Shown here piece by piece: positions 16,140-24,850 of a DNA stretch of 64,000 bases. The DNA is from Comamonadaceae bacterium (GTDB lineage Bacteria > Pseudomonadota > Gammaproteobacteria > Burkholderiales > Burkholderiaceae_C): the NCBI GenBank assembly GCA_947372745.1, contig CANBUY010000006.1:16981-80980 (forward strand), read 5' to 3'. Position numbers and translations under genes: made by a program. How positions within the stretch are numbered: position 1 is the stretch's first letter; each line of letters begins with the position of its first letter. A model generated the notes under the pieces. It searched no databases and had not been told where the DNA came from. It saw nothing but the letters and a program-made list of their open reading frames with translations.

Positions 16140-17723
16140 TTAAGGGTTGACCTTGACGAACTTCCAAGGCATGCCGTTGTCAGGCCACTGCACCAGGTCC
16201 ACCGTTTTCTTGGCACCCCAGTTCAGGGCCTGCTGATGGAGAGGCAAATGGCCAATCTCGTCTTGGTGGATTTTGAGCGCTTCGTGAATCATCTCGTTGC
16301 GCTTTTTAAGATCGGTCTCTGAACCAATCTTCGTCGTCAACTCATCCACCTTGGCGTTGCTGTAGGCCCCCAGATTGAACTGACCACGACCGCCCTCACC
16401 CGGTGAAGACATGATGGGGTACAAAACGTTGTGTACGTCCACCGTGCTGGCAGTCCAGCCCAGCATATAAAAACTGGTATTGCGGCTCAAGATTTTCGGG
16501 AAGTAAGTGCCCTTGGTTTCCGCTTCGAGGTTGATTTTGACCCCGATTTTTGCCAAGTTGGCCGCGACCGCTTGGCAAATTTCGCCGTCATTGACATAGC
16601 GGTCATTGGGGCAGTTCAACTTGACCTCAAAGCCCGTGGGATAGCCCGCCTCGGCAATAAGTTTCTTGGCAGCCTCCACATCAAAAGGCAAGCGCTTGGC
16701 CAAGTCAGGCATAAAACCATTGACTTGCGGGGGAAGCATTAAGGCTACAGGGGTTGAGGCACCGCGCATCACGGTCTTGTTGATGCCGTCAATGTCAATC
16801 GCCTGGTAGAAGGCCTGACGAACCCGCTTGTCTTTGAAGGGGTTTTTACCCTTCACGTTCGAGAATAAGAGCTCATCGCGTTTTTGGTCCATACCCAAAA
16901 AGATCACGCGCAACTCAGGGCCTTGCATCACTTTGAGCTTGGCATTGCTTTTCAGCCGGGCCACATCCTGCACCGGCACGGGCTCCATCACATCGACTTC
17001 GCCTGACAGCAAGGCCGCCACGCGGGTGGCATCGTTGCCAATGGGGGTGAAAATAACTTCGTCCACATTGCCGTCAATCTTGCCCCAGTAGCTGCCATTG
17101 CGCGTAAATGAAGTGCGCACACTTGGCTGACGCTCACGCACGCGGTAGGGTCCCGTGCCGTTGGCCCGGAAAGAAGCGGCGTTCTCAATGCCTTTACGTC
17201 GGTCTACCGGCTTGGTCGCCTGGTTGGTTTCGCACCACAGCTTGCTCATCATGTGCCACTGCGTAAACAGCTCGGGCAAAATTGGGAAAGGCGCATCCAA
17301 AATAAAGTCAACCGCGTAGTCGTTGATTTTTTTGACTTCCTTGATCTGCCCCACATAACTCTTCATGTCTGAACCATCGCCTTTGGCACGTTCGTAGCTG
17401 AAGATCACATCGTTAGCGGTAAAGGGCGTTCCATCATGAAACTTGACGCCTTTGCGCAAATTGAAACGCCAGACCGTGGGGGATGTTTGCTTCCAATCCG
17501 TGGCCAGGGCAGGCGTGAGTTTGTAGTCACGGTCGCGGCTGACCAAGGGCTCGTAGACGTTACCCACAATGGACAACTGAAGGGACTCGTTCAGGGAATG
17601 CGGGTCCATGGCAAGCGCGTCGCCCTGGTTAGCCACCTTCAGCGTGACCGCTGACGCTACAAAACTCATAGCTGCTATAGCTATCGCCACGGGGGCTAGA
17701 GCCATTTTTCTTTGAAATTTCAT
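16140..17723 (-). CDS. dppA: Dipeptide-type ABC transporter substrate-binding protein (SBP family 5)
   Basis: This periplasmic receptor selects the substrate for the Dpp-type importer. I take the ATG at 17723, preceded by a clear AGGAG site, giving 527 residues. The signal peptide MKFQRKMALAPVAIAIAAMS is followed by a likely cleavage after VASA. Family 5 features include LKVANQGDALAMDPHSLNES near the start, TWRF-type WRFNLRKGVKFHDGTPFTANDV near 85-105, and KDKRVRQAFYQAID near 300. The DNA that encodes the signal peptide holds a palindromic tract resembling an interspersed repeat (see findings). The ligand is unknown. Confidence 0.9.
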   Translation of the reverse strand: MKFQRKMALAPVAIAIAAMSFVASAVTLKVANQGDALAMDPHSLNESLQLSIVGNVYEPLVSRDRDYKLTPALATDWKQTSPTVWRFNLRKGVKFHDGTPFTANDVIFSYERAKGDGSDMKSYVGQIKEVKKINDYAVDFILDAPFPILPELFTQWHMMSKLWCETNQATKPVDRRKGIENAASFRANGTGPYRVRERQPSVRTSFTRNGSYWGKIDGNVDEVIFTPIGNDATRVAALLSGEVDVMEPVPVQDVARLKSNAKLKVMQGPELRVIFLGMDQKRDELLFSNVKGKNPFKDKRVRQAFYQAIDIDGINKTVMRGASTPVALMLPPQVNGFMPDLAKRLPFDVEAAKKLIAEAGYPTGFEVKLNCPNDRYVNDGEICQAVAANLAKIGVKINLEAETKGTYFPKILSRNTSFYMLGWTASTVDVHNVLYPIMSSPGEGGRGQFNLGAYSNAKVDELTTKIGSETDLKKRNEMIHEALKIHQDEIGHLPLHQQALNWGAKKTVDLVQWPDNGMPWKFVKVNP

Positions 17724-17752
17724 GAAATTCTCCTGTTTAAATGTCATCAAAA

Positions 17753-19003
17753 TTAGTTTGAAAGAAGCGGCATGGCCTGCTCCACCAAACTGGCGTGCAA
17801 AGCCGCACCCAAAGGCAAAATATCATCGTTGAAGTCATAACGACTGTTATGTAAAAAACAACTCCCCACCCCGTTTTCTTCACCCTGCCCAATGCGCAGA
17901 TAAGCCCCTGGCTTGACTTGCAACATGAATGAAAAATCTTCGGCGCCCATGCTGGGCTCCAGGTCGCGCACCACATGGTCCCGCCCCACCAGACTTTGCG
18001 CGACATCGGCGGCAAAGTGGGCCTCTGCGGCCGTATTGATAGTGGCTGGGTAAACGCGCTCGTAATTAACCTGGGCCGTCGCCCCAAAACCCATCGCAAC
18101 GGCGTTGCACAGTTCTGTGAGACGCCGCTCAACCAGCGCTTGAACTACGGGGCTAAAAGTGCGCACCGTGCCGATCAAGGTGGCCGAATCAGGAATCACA
18201 CTCATGGCCCCCAAATCACCCGCCTTGATGGCGCACAGGCTGATCACAGCACTGTCCATGGGTTTGACATTACGCGACACAATGCTTTGCACCCCCGTGA
18301 TGATGTGCGCCGCCACCAAAATGGGGTCAATGGTCTGATAAGCATGGGCGCCATGTCCGCCCTTTCCCGTAATCTCGATCGTGATGCGGTCCGCAGCGGC
18401 CATCATCGGCCCCGGGTTGACGCCAATCATGCCGGGCTGCATGGCGGGCCAGTTGTGCATGCCGTAGACGGATTGCACGGGAAAACGGTCAAATAAACCA
18501 TCGTCAATCATGGCCTTGGCGCCCGCGTAGCCTTCCTCTCCGGGTTGAAAAATCAACACCGCCGTGCCGTCAAAGTTTCGGGTCTCGGCCAAATAACGTG
18601 CCGCCCCAACCAGCATGGCCGTATGGCCATCGTGACCACAGCCGTGCATCAAACCAGCTTTGCCGGACTTCCAGGCAAAGTTGTTGTGCTCGGTCAAAGG
18701 CAGGGCGTCCATATCAGCCCGCAAACCAATCATCTGGGCGCCGCTGTTTTGCCGCCCTTTGATGACCGCCACCACACCTGTTTTGCCAATGCCCGTATGA
18801 ATTTCATCAACGCCGCACAATTTGAGCGCCTCTTGAACACGCTGACTGGTATAAAACTCTTCAAAGCCCAACTCCGGGTGAGCATGAAGGTCACGCCTCA
18901 AAGCGGTAATTTCGGGGTGGAACGCGGCAATGTGTGCAAATGCACGACCATGCACCCGGTGACCCGAACGCAACGTAGCAGCCAATGTTGAACCAGACAT
19001 CAA
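17753..19003 (-). CDS. M20 family amidohydrolase, second paralog
   Basis: This is a second M20D amidohydrolase of 416 residues, similar in pattern to the enzyme at 11951-13159. The metal ligands appear in HGCGHDGHTAMLVGAARYL near 115-133, FQPGEEGYAGAKAM near 150, GMHNWPAMQPG near 177, and FLHNSRYDFND at the C-terminus. The ATG overlaps the dppB stop by four bases, so it is coupled to the permease. It lies 29 bases before dppA. Having two related hydrolases in one transporter operon suggests either two bonds cleaved in one substrate or two related substrates. Confidence 0.88.
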   Translation of the reverse strand: MMSGSTLAATLRSGHRVHGRAFAHIAAFHPEITALRRDLHAHPELGFEEFYTSQRVQEALKLCGVDEIHTGIGKTGVVAVIKGRQNSGAQMIGLRADMDALPLTEHNNFAWKSGKAGLMHGCGHDGHTAMLVGAARYLAETRNFDGTAVLIFQPGEEGYAGAKAMIDDGLFDRFPVQSVYGMHNWPAMQPGMIGVNPGPMMAAADRITIEITGKGGHGAHAYQTIDPILVAAHIITGVQSIVSRNVKPMDSAVISLCAIKAGDLGAMSVIPDSATLIGTVRTFSPVVQALVERRLTELCNAVAMGFGATAQVNYERVYPATINTAAEAHFAADVAQSLVGRDHVVRDLEPSMGAEDFSFMLQVKPGAYLRIGQGEENGVGSCFLHNSRYDFNDDILPLGAALHASLVEQAMPLLSN

Positions 19004-19980
19004 TGTCCTCCTGACTGGCTGACACGTAGCCGTGGATCGACCAAAAAGTAAAGCAAATCAACCACCAGATTGATCACCACAAAGATCAAGGCAATCAAAC
19101 ACAAATAGGCTGCCATCACGGGCACATCAGCGAACGTGACGGCTTGGATGAACAGCAAACCCATGCCGGGCCACTGAAACACCGTCTCGGTGATGATGGC
19201 AAAAGCAATGAGCTGCCCCAGTTGCAGGCCGGTGATGGTGATCACGGGCACCAGGGTGTTTTGCAAGGCATGACCGAAGTGAATTACGCGGTTGCTCAAG
19301 CCCCGTGCGCGGGCAAATCGGATGTAATCGGTGCGCAGCACCTCCAGCATCTCGGCCCGCACCAGGCGCATGATGAGAGTGAGCTGAAAAACGGCCAGCG
19401 TAATGGCCGGCATCACGATGTGGTGGAGGCCATCCAGGGTCAAGAGCCCGCTGCTCCACCAGCCGATTTGAACCACCTCACCCCGACCAAAGCTGGGAAA
19501 CCAACCCAGCCCCACAGAAAACACCAAAATCAACAAAATACCAATGAGAAAAGTGGGCAGCGACACGCCCAACAGAGATATCGTCATCAGCAGTTGGCTA
19601 AAGAACTGGCCTCGTTTGAGTGCGGCATACACCCCAAACGGCACCCCCACCAGCAAAGCCAGCACGCCCGCAAACAGGGCCAGCTCCAAGGTGGCGGGAA
19701 GGCGCTCGGTAATTAGGCGCGACACTTTCGCCCCCTGGCGCAAGCTCAAACCAAATTCGCCTTGCACAGCGTTGAGCAGGAAATGCCAGAACTGAATGAA
19801 AAACGGTTGGTCCAAACCGAGATCAATTCTTAACTGTTTGATCTGATCAGGACGCGCATCTTGACCCAGCAGAAAAACGACTGGATCGCCCACGTATTGG
19901 AAAAGCATGAAGGCGATGAAGGCCACAGCCACCATCACGACCATGGCTTGAATCAGGCGGCGAAGAATAAAAACGAACAT
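19000..19980 (-). CDS. dppB: Dipeptide-type ABC transporter permease, DppB type
   Basis: This is the first gene of the transporter operon and the second inner-membrane permease. The 326-residue protein starts with the OppB-type helix MFVFILRRLIQAMVVMVAVA and contains the usual LGQDARPDQIKQLRIDLGLD segment near 39-58. The EAA loop (TDYIRFARARGLSNRVIHFGHALQN) lies near 225-250. The promoter is expected in the 149 bases up to 20129, which hold no other gene. A four-base overlap links it to the following amidohydrolase. Confidence 0.9.
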   Translation of the reverse strand: MFVFILRRLIQAMVVMVAVAFIAFMLFQYVGDPVVFLLGQDARPDQIKQLRIDLGLDQPFFIQFWHFLLNAVQGEFGLSLRQGAKVSRLITERLPATLELALFAGVLALLVGVPFGVYAALKRGQFFSQLLMTISLLGVSLPTFLIGILLILVFSVGLGWFPSFGRGEVVQIGWWSSGLLTLDGLHHIVMPAITLAVFQLTLIMRLVRAEMLEVLRTDYIRFARARGLSNRVIHFGHALQNTLVPVITITGLQLGQLIAFAIITETVFQWPGMGLLFIQAVTFADVPVMAAYLCLIALIFVVINLVVDLLYFLVDPRLRVSQSGGH

Positions 19981-20129
19981 CTATTTTTGTTTGAAAAATT
20001 CAATTTAACATGAAGTTTGTCTGTGCGACACAGGGGTTTACATCATGCCAAATTAATTTTTGAAACCAATGAATAAATGGTATATCTCCACTATTTAGGT
20101 CGCGCGGGCGACTGTGTCCCAGCAATCCG

Positions 20130-20834
20130 TTAAAGACCCAGGCTTTGCAACTCGACGATTCCTTTGGGCGTATTGAGCACCGCGGTGATGTTTGCTGGGC
20201 CGGTACTCACGGCGATACCAGTCAGCCCCAGTGCGTCATAGGCGGCTTGCAGCTTGGCCGCCGTGGGGTGGGTAATTGAAATACTTTGCAAGGTAACGCC
20301 CGAACGGGGCAAGGTATTGCGTGGGTGCAGCCGCAGTGGCTCGGCCGCATCAGACTTGCCCCACTGGATCAAGCTGGGCAGTGCGCCATCAAACAAGCGT
20401 TGACCATCTTCACGCACTGTAATCTGCCACTGCAAAACGCCACGACGAGAATGACGCTTGGCATGCACGGCCAAGCCGCGGTCAATGCCTTGGATTTTCA
20501 AAGCTATTCTGGCGGCCTGAATGTCATCTGTATTGGCCACAAAATGAACCAAGCGGGGCTCAATGGCGACAGCGGCCTGCAAGGCGGCATCGTCCATGTC
20601 AAACCAACGGGTTGCCGGAGTGGCGCTGCGTTTGGCCCCTGGGTTGATGGCAATAATTTCAAAATAAGCCAAGGGGTTGGCAGGCGAGGCAATTTTGAAC
20701 AGTCGGTTGTGCGTGCCGAACTGGTCATGTTCGCCACCGGGGCCGGGCGTGACGCCCAATTTGGCCTCACACCACTTAACGCCTTGTTCCAGTGTTTGCG
20801 CGACGACGACGAGGTGATCTATTTGTGTTTTCAT
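20130..20834 (-). CDS. VOC superfamily protein with glyoxalase-like domain
   Basis: This 234-residue protein has a vicinal-oxygen-chelate fold of the Glyoxalase_3 type. The first module begins MKTQIDHLVVVAQTL with a candidate metal ligand at His7. A second module starts near residue 155 (SGVTLQSISITHP). The family includes lyases, dioxygenases and binding proteins, so the reaction cannot be named. It reads in the same direction as the dpp operon and is separated from dppB by 149 bases, so it may or may not be co-transcribed. No signal peptide is visible. Confidence 0.75.
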   Translation of the reverse strand: MKTQIDHLVVVAQTLEQGVKWCEAKLGVTPGPGGEHDQFGTHNRLFKIASPANPLAYFEIIAINPGAKRSATPATRWFDMDDAALQAAVAIEPRLVHFVANTDDIQAARIALKIQGIDRGLAVHAKRHSRRGVLQWQITVREDGQRLFDGALPSLIQWGKSDAAEPLRLHPRNTLPRSGVTLQSISITHPTAAKLQAAYDALGLTGIAVSTGPANITAVLNTPKGIVELQSLGL

Positions 20835-20960
20835 CCTCTAACCATACCATCTGAGGTGACACCCTGAGCACATGACGCCGCGTCCAGGAACAACTTTGAT
20901 CGAAAAAATCTCAGGCGAAATAATCTTTAAACTTCAAGAAAAAGATTATCTTCATTATAT

Positions 20961-20983
20961 TAATTTAATTTAATTTAATTTAA
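20961..20983. repeat. Short tandem repeat of TAATT
   Basis: Four consecutive copies of the pentamer TAATT (20961-20980) run into TAA within an AT-rich stretch (20920-21008) just downstream of the small secreted protein gene. Pentamer arrays can change length by slippage, but this one lies outside any coding region I can support. Confidence 0.8.
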
Positions 20984-21008
20984 ATTCAATTATATTAATA
21001 TATAAATA

Positions 21009-21467
21009 TTACTGATCACTCAACAGCACTACACCGCCTTGTGTAACGATTCTTCGTGCTTCAACAAACCCGCCCCTATTGACGGCACTAGATAACAGTC
21101 GGCTTTTAGCCCCACTGGTCATGAGTAGCGAGCCATCATTTAATTGGCTGATATCACCATTTTTAATTAATTCATTGAGCGCACCTTGGTTTACGACATA
21201 AGACAATGTGGTGACGTCTTTGAAAGCAACGGTCGGTAAAGTTTCCGTGCCAAGCGTGGTGCTGCCAATAGATGCCTTTAAATGTGCTTGCTTATCAACG
21301 ACTGATGAACTCTCGGACGCGAGAAATTTCCCAGAATCAATGAGGCGTAAATTGTTTAAATTGAGGGTCGTCGCAATCAAGTCGGTAATGGCTTGACTCT
21401 CAGCCGTTGCTGACTGAGCAAGTGCACTCATCAATACAAGAGCTGCTGCAAATAATATTTTTCTCAT
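21009..21467 (-). CDS. Small secreted protein of unknown function
   Basis: I do not recognise this gene. The ATG at 21467 is preceded by GGAG with good spacing and gives 152 residues. Another ATG lies three bases earlier at 21470. The first 21 residues form a clear signal peptide (MRKILFAAALVLMSALAQS, then ATA), so the product is probably periplasmic or exported. The mature part is rich in Ser, Leu, Asn and Thr with no cysteine, no obvious catalytic motif and no membrane helix. It ends VTQGGVVLLSDQ. It is flanked on both sides by AT-rich DNA unlike the rest of the window, which suggests recent acquisition. Confidence 0.65.
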   Translation of the reverse strand: MRKILFAAALVLMSALAQSATAESQAITDLIATTLNLNNLRLIDSGKFLASESSSVVDKQAHLKASIGSTTLGTETLPTVAFKDVTTLSYVVNQGALNELIKNGDISQLNDGSLLMTSGAKSRLLSSAVNRGGFVEARRIVTQGGVVLLSDQ

Positions 21468-21479
21468 CATTATCTCCAA

Positions 21480-21955
21480 TACAAAGAATTAAGAAAACAG
21501 GAATTAATATTCCTGCTTAAATTTTAAATCTTCAAATTAAAATAATTTAACTATATTTCAGTTGATCGATTTGAAATAAATAAAAATGCTTGTCGCCTAA
21601 TATTGATGGATTGAATTTCAATAAATATATTTGCAATAATATATTTATGTCATATTTACTCAAATTAACAGGGTAACTAACGTTAAAACCGTCTATGCCC
21701 AACGAATAGTGAGGGGCTTTATCTCATTTCGCATCAACGGCAAATGAGTGCGCGACGACCAACACACTTCCGCGTTAACACCGGCATCAGCATCACACAA
21801 CTTTGTGCCCCTGTTAAATAAGTGAGCCTAGTCGCACCTCGCCACAAGCCCACCTCTGTTGCATCTTCACTCTCAAACCAGAACATTAGCGATTAATCAA
21901 TAATTTATGTTTAAATTAAGTTTTTAAAATTTAATTACGTAAATTATTGGTTTAA
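21480..21955. other. AT-rich non-coding stretch upstream of the restriction-modification gene
   Basis: This 476-base stretch has no supportable gene. It is very AT-rich at both ends (21480-21680 and 21895-21955) with a more balanced middle. It contains one short inverted repeat, CTCATTT (21723-21729) and AAATGAG (21742-21748), with a 12-base loop. The promoter of the restriction-modification gene probably lies near the right end. I see no attachment-site repeat or transposase remnant. Confidence 0.6.
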
Positions 21956-24823
21956 ATGACAAAATTCATTAACTTCGCATCTAATGCTGCTCAAACCACC
22001 CAAGAATTGCAAGACCAGCTCAATGAGCGGGCTGAGAAATTTGCCAAAGACTTTGCCCACGCGGCCTATGAAATGGGCGAAGCCCAAAACTTTGTGCGCG
22101 AGCTGTGTGGTGTCTATGGCCTCAACTACCTGCGCTCGGTAGACTTTGAGCGCCGTGTGGCCAAAGAGAGTGGCGTGGGCATCAACCGCATTGACGGCTT
22201 TTTTCCGGGCCTGTTGCTGGTCGAAATGAAGTCCGGCGGCAAAGACCTCCAGGAGGCCTACGCACAAGCGAAGGCCTACATCCCCAAGCTCAAAAACTTG
22301 GATGATGTGCCGCGCTACATCTTGGTCAGCGACTTTCAAAACCTGCATCTGTATGACGAAACGGGCATCAACCCACCCATCAAATTCAAACTCGCCGACT
22401 TTAAAAGCCACGTCAACGACCTCGATTTTTTGCTTGGCTACGAGCGCATTTACCAAGCGCGCCAAGCCGCAGCCAGCATTGAAGCCGCCAACCGCTTGGG
22501 CTCCCTGCACGACGCCATCAAGCAAACCGGCTACCGGGGCCAGGACCTGCAAACCCTGCTGGTGCGCTTGTTGTTTTGCCTGTTTGCCGACGACACCCGC
22601 CTCTTTAACAAAGAAGATGCCTTCAAACAAGCGGTGCAAAGCAGCAACAGCGCGGGCGACGACTTGGGCAGCAAGCTACAACGCATCTTTCGCCGCCTCG
22701 ACACCAACCCGGCGCAAACCAAGCAAGCCGAAACCAGCGCACAACGCACCGACGGGCAATACGCCTACCTGCTGGACTTCCCCTACATCAACGGAGCACT
22801 GTTCACCACGCGCATAGAAGACCCCGACTTTGACGGTGTCTCGCGCCAGGCCCTGCTGGGCTGCTGCGACTTGGATTGGTCCGACATCAGCCCCGATATT
22901 TTTGGTACTTTGTTTCAGCACATCATGCATTGGGACGACGAAGAGGCCGAGGGCAAAAGCAAAAAGCGGCGCGACTTTGGCGCCCACTACACCAGCGAAC
23001 GCAACATTCGCCGCGCCATAGACCCGCTGTTTCTGGACGCCCTGAAAGACGAGCTGGCCCTAATCAAAGGCGACGCCAAAAAGCTGGGCCTCTACATCGC
23101 CAAATTAGCCACCCTGCACATTTTTGATCCCGCCTGCGGGTGCGGCAACTTTTTGGTGGTGGCCTACCGCGAGCTGCGCTGGCTGGAGCAACAAACCCTG
23201 CTGGAACTCAACAGTATTAAGGGCGCGCAGCAAACCATGCCGCTGTGCAATGTGCACCAGTTTCACGGCATTGAGATTGACCCTACGGCGGTCGAGATTG
23301 CCACCGTGGCCATGTGGCTGACCGACCACCAGATGAACCAACACTGGGCCAGCGGCTACAAACGCATCCCTTTAGTGAGCAAAGCCAACATCCACTGCGG
23401 CAACGCCTTGCGCACCGACTGGGAGACCGTGCTGCCCGCTGACAAAACCAGTTTCATTGTGGGCAACCCGCCATTTTTGGGCTACACGCAGCAAAGCCCA
23501 ACGCAAAAAGCCGACATGGCCTTGATTTACGGCAACGCCCAAGGCACCGGCGTGCTGGACTACGTGACCGCTTGGTACGTGAAGGCGTTTGCACAGATCA
23601 AGGCCAATCCGCTCATCAAGGCGGCGTTTGTGTCGACCAACAGCATCACACAAGGTGAACAGGTATCGGTACTTTGGAAGCCCCTGTTTGACCAAGGTTT
23701 GCACATCCAGTTTGCGCACCGCACCTTCAAGTGGAGCAACGAGGGCTCGGGCGTGGCGGCCGTGCACTGCGTGATCGTCGGCTTTGGGTTGGAAAAGCCG
23801 AGAAAGTGTGACCTGTGGGACTACGGTGCGCTGATAGGGGGACAGGGGCAACTGAAGAAGACCCGACGCATCAATGCGTATCTGGTGGATGCGCCTGCGA
23901 TTTTTCTGACGAAGGTACGCAAGCCTTTGCAAGCGGACGTGACTGAAATGATTTTCGGAAGTAAACCCACCGACGGCGGTCATCTTCTTCTCAACGCCGA
24001 AGAAGAAAAAACCCTCCGAGCCAGTGACCCGATAGCGGCCCAATACATCCGTCCGTTTTTGGGTGCCGACGAATTTTTGAACAATACGGCGCGCTTTTGC
24101 CTGTGGTTGGACAAAGTTACCGCACACGACTTGGCGCACTCACCCGAGCTCAAGCAACGCACAGAAGCCGTCCGTGCCATGCGGCTGGCCAGTCCCAAAG
24201 TACCCACGCAAAAATTAGCGGAAGTTCCGCATTTGTTTGGTGAAATCCGGCAACCCACAGACAAATATTTGCTCGTTCCGCTGCACTCATCAGAAAACCG
24301 AGCATTCATTCCAGTTGGCTTTTTAGACAGCCAAGTCATTTGCGGCAATGCCAACTCGCTCATTCCCAACGCCACGACCTACCACTTCGGCCTACTCAGT
24401 TCAACCATGCACAACGCCTGGACGCGCGCTGTCTGTGGCCGTATTAAAAGTGATTACCGCTACTCCAACACCATCGTTTACAACAACTACCCGTGGCCTA
24501 ACCCCACTAATGCGCAGCAGGCCAGCATTGAGGTCGCTGGGCAAGCCGTGCTGGACGCCCGTGCCCAGCACGTTGGCAAAAGCTTGGCATGGCTCTACAA
24601 CCCCGAGACCCTGCCTAAAAACCTGCAAAACGCCCATGACTTGGTAGACGACGCTGTCGACGAAGCCTACGGCTACGACAAAGGCAACGACGACACCAGC
24701 CGCGTCGCCTATTTGTTTGAGCTGTATGAAAAGCTCACCCTTGCACCCTTGCTAGCGCCCAGCAAGCCAGCCCCCAAAACGCGCAAACCCAAAGCCCAAA
24801 GTGGCAAGAGCGGTAAGCTATGA
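21956..24823 (+). CDS. Single-chain restriction-modification enzyme, MmeI-like (type IIL/IIG)
   Basis: This 955-residue enzyme combines DNA cleavage, adenine methylation and target recognition. The N-terminal nuclease has a PD-(D/E)XK-type site with Asp80, Glu90 and Lys92 (RIDGFF then EMKSGGKD). A helical connector follows. The methyltransferase has motif I DPACGCGNFL starting at Asp391 and the catalytic NPPF at Asn504, the N6-adenine class. Residues from about 620 to 850 fit the target recognition domain. No separate endonuclease or specificity gene is nearby, as expected for this type. The gene is flanked upstream by AT-rich DNA and ends only 27 bases before lldR, so it is probably an acquired defence module. 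The recognition sequence cannot be read from the protein. Confidence 0.88.
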   Translation: MTKFINFASNAAQTTQELQDQLNERAEKFAKDFAHAAYEMGEAQNFVRELCGVYGLNYLRSVDFERRVAKESGVGINRIDGFFPGLLLVEMKSGGKDLQEAYAQAKAYIPKLKNLDDVPRYILVSDFQNLHLYDETGINPPIKFKLADFKSHVNDLDFLLGYERIYQARQAAASIEAANRLGSLHDAIKQTGYRGQDLQTLLVRLLFCLFADDTRLFNKEDAFKQAVQSSNSAGDDLGSKLQRIFRRLDTNPAQTKQAETSAQRTDGQYAYLLDFPYINGALFTTRIEDPDFDGVSRQALLGCCDLDWSDISPDIFGTLFQHIMHWDDEEAEGKSKKRRDFGAHYTSERNIRRAIDPLFLDALKDELALIKGDAKKLGLYIAKLATLHIFDPACGCGNFLVVAYRELRWLEQQTLLELNSIKGAQQTMPLCNVHQFHGIEIDPTAVEIATVAMWLTDHQMNQHWASGYKRIPLVSKANIHCGNALRTDWETVLPADKTSFIVGNPPFLGYTQQSPTQKADMALIYGNAQGTGVLDYVTAWYVKAFAQIKANPLIKAAFVSTNSITQGEQVSVLWKPLFDQGLHIQFAHRTFKWSNEGSGVAAVHCVIVGFGLEKPRKCDLWDYGALIGGQGQLKKTRRINAYLVDAPAIFLTKVRKPLQADVTEMIFGSKPTDGGHLLLNAEEEKTLRASDPIAAQYIRPFLGADEFLNNTARFCLWLDKVTAHDLAHSPELKQRTEAVRAMRLASPKVPTQKLAEVPHLFGEIRQPTDKYLLVPLHSSENRAFIPVGFLDSQVICGNANSLIPNATTYHFGLLSSTMHNAWTRAVCGRIKSDYRYSNTIVYNNYPWPNPTNAQQASIEVAGQAVLDARAQHVGKSLAWLYNPETLPKNLQNAHDLVDDAVDEAYGYDKGNDDTSRVAYLFELYEKLTLAPLLAPSKPAPKTRKPKAQSGKSGKL

Positions 24824-24828
24824 TTTAT

Positions 24829-24839
24829 TGGTCTTACCA
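24829..24839. promoter_or_regulatory. LldR-type operator immediately upstream of lldR
   Basis: The sequence TGGTCTTACCA matches the TGGTnnnACCA core that FadR-family regulators such as LldR and PdhR bind. It lies 5 bases after the stop of the restriction-modification gene and 11 bases before the lldR start codon, a position suited to autoregulation. The same core recurs at 25678-25688 before the lactate permease. Confidence 0.65.
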
Positions 24840-24850
24840 CTTAATTTTTT

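Noticed and set aside
21700..21850. Possible integron attC-like sequence (GTTAAC and AACG motifs near the AT-rich stretch)
   Set aside because: The paired core sites with the right spacing and arms are not present, and no integrase gene is in the window.
21944..22639. Open frame of 231 codons on the minus strand opposite the restriction-modification gene start
   Set aside because: The plus-strand protein has the nuclease and connector features there. The minus-strand product is a low-complexity shadow.
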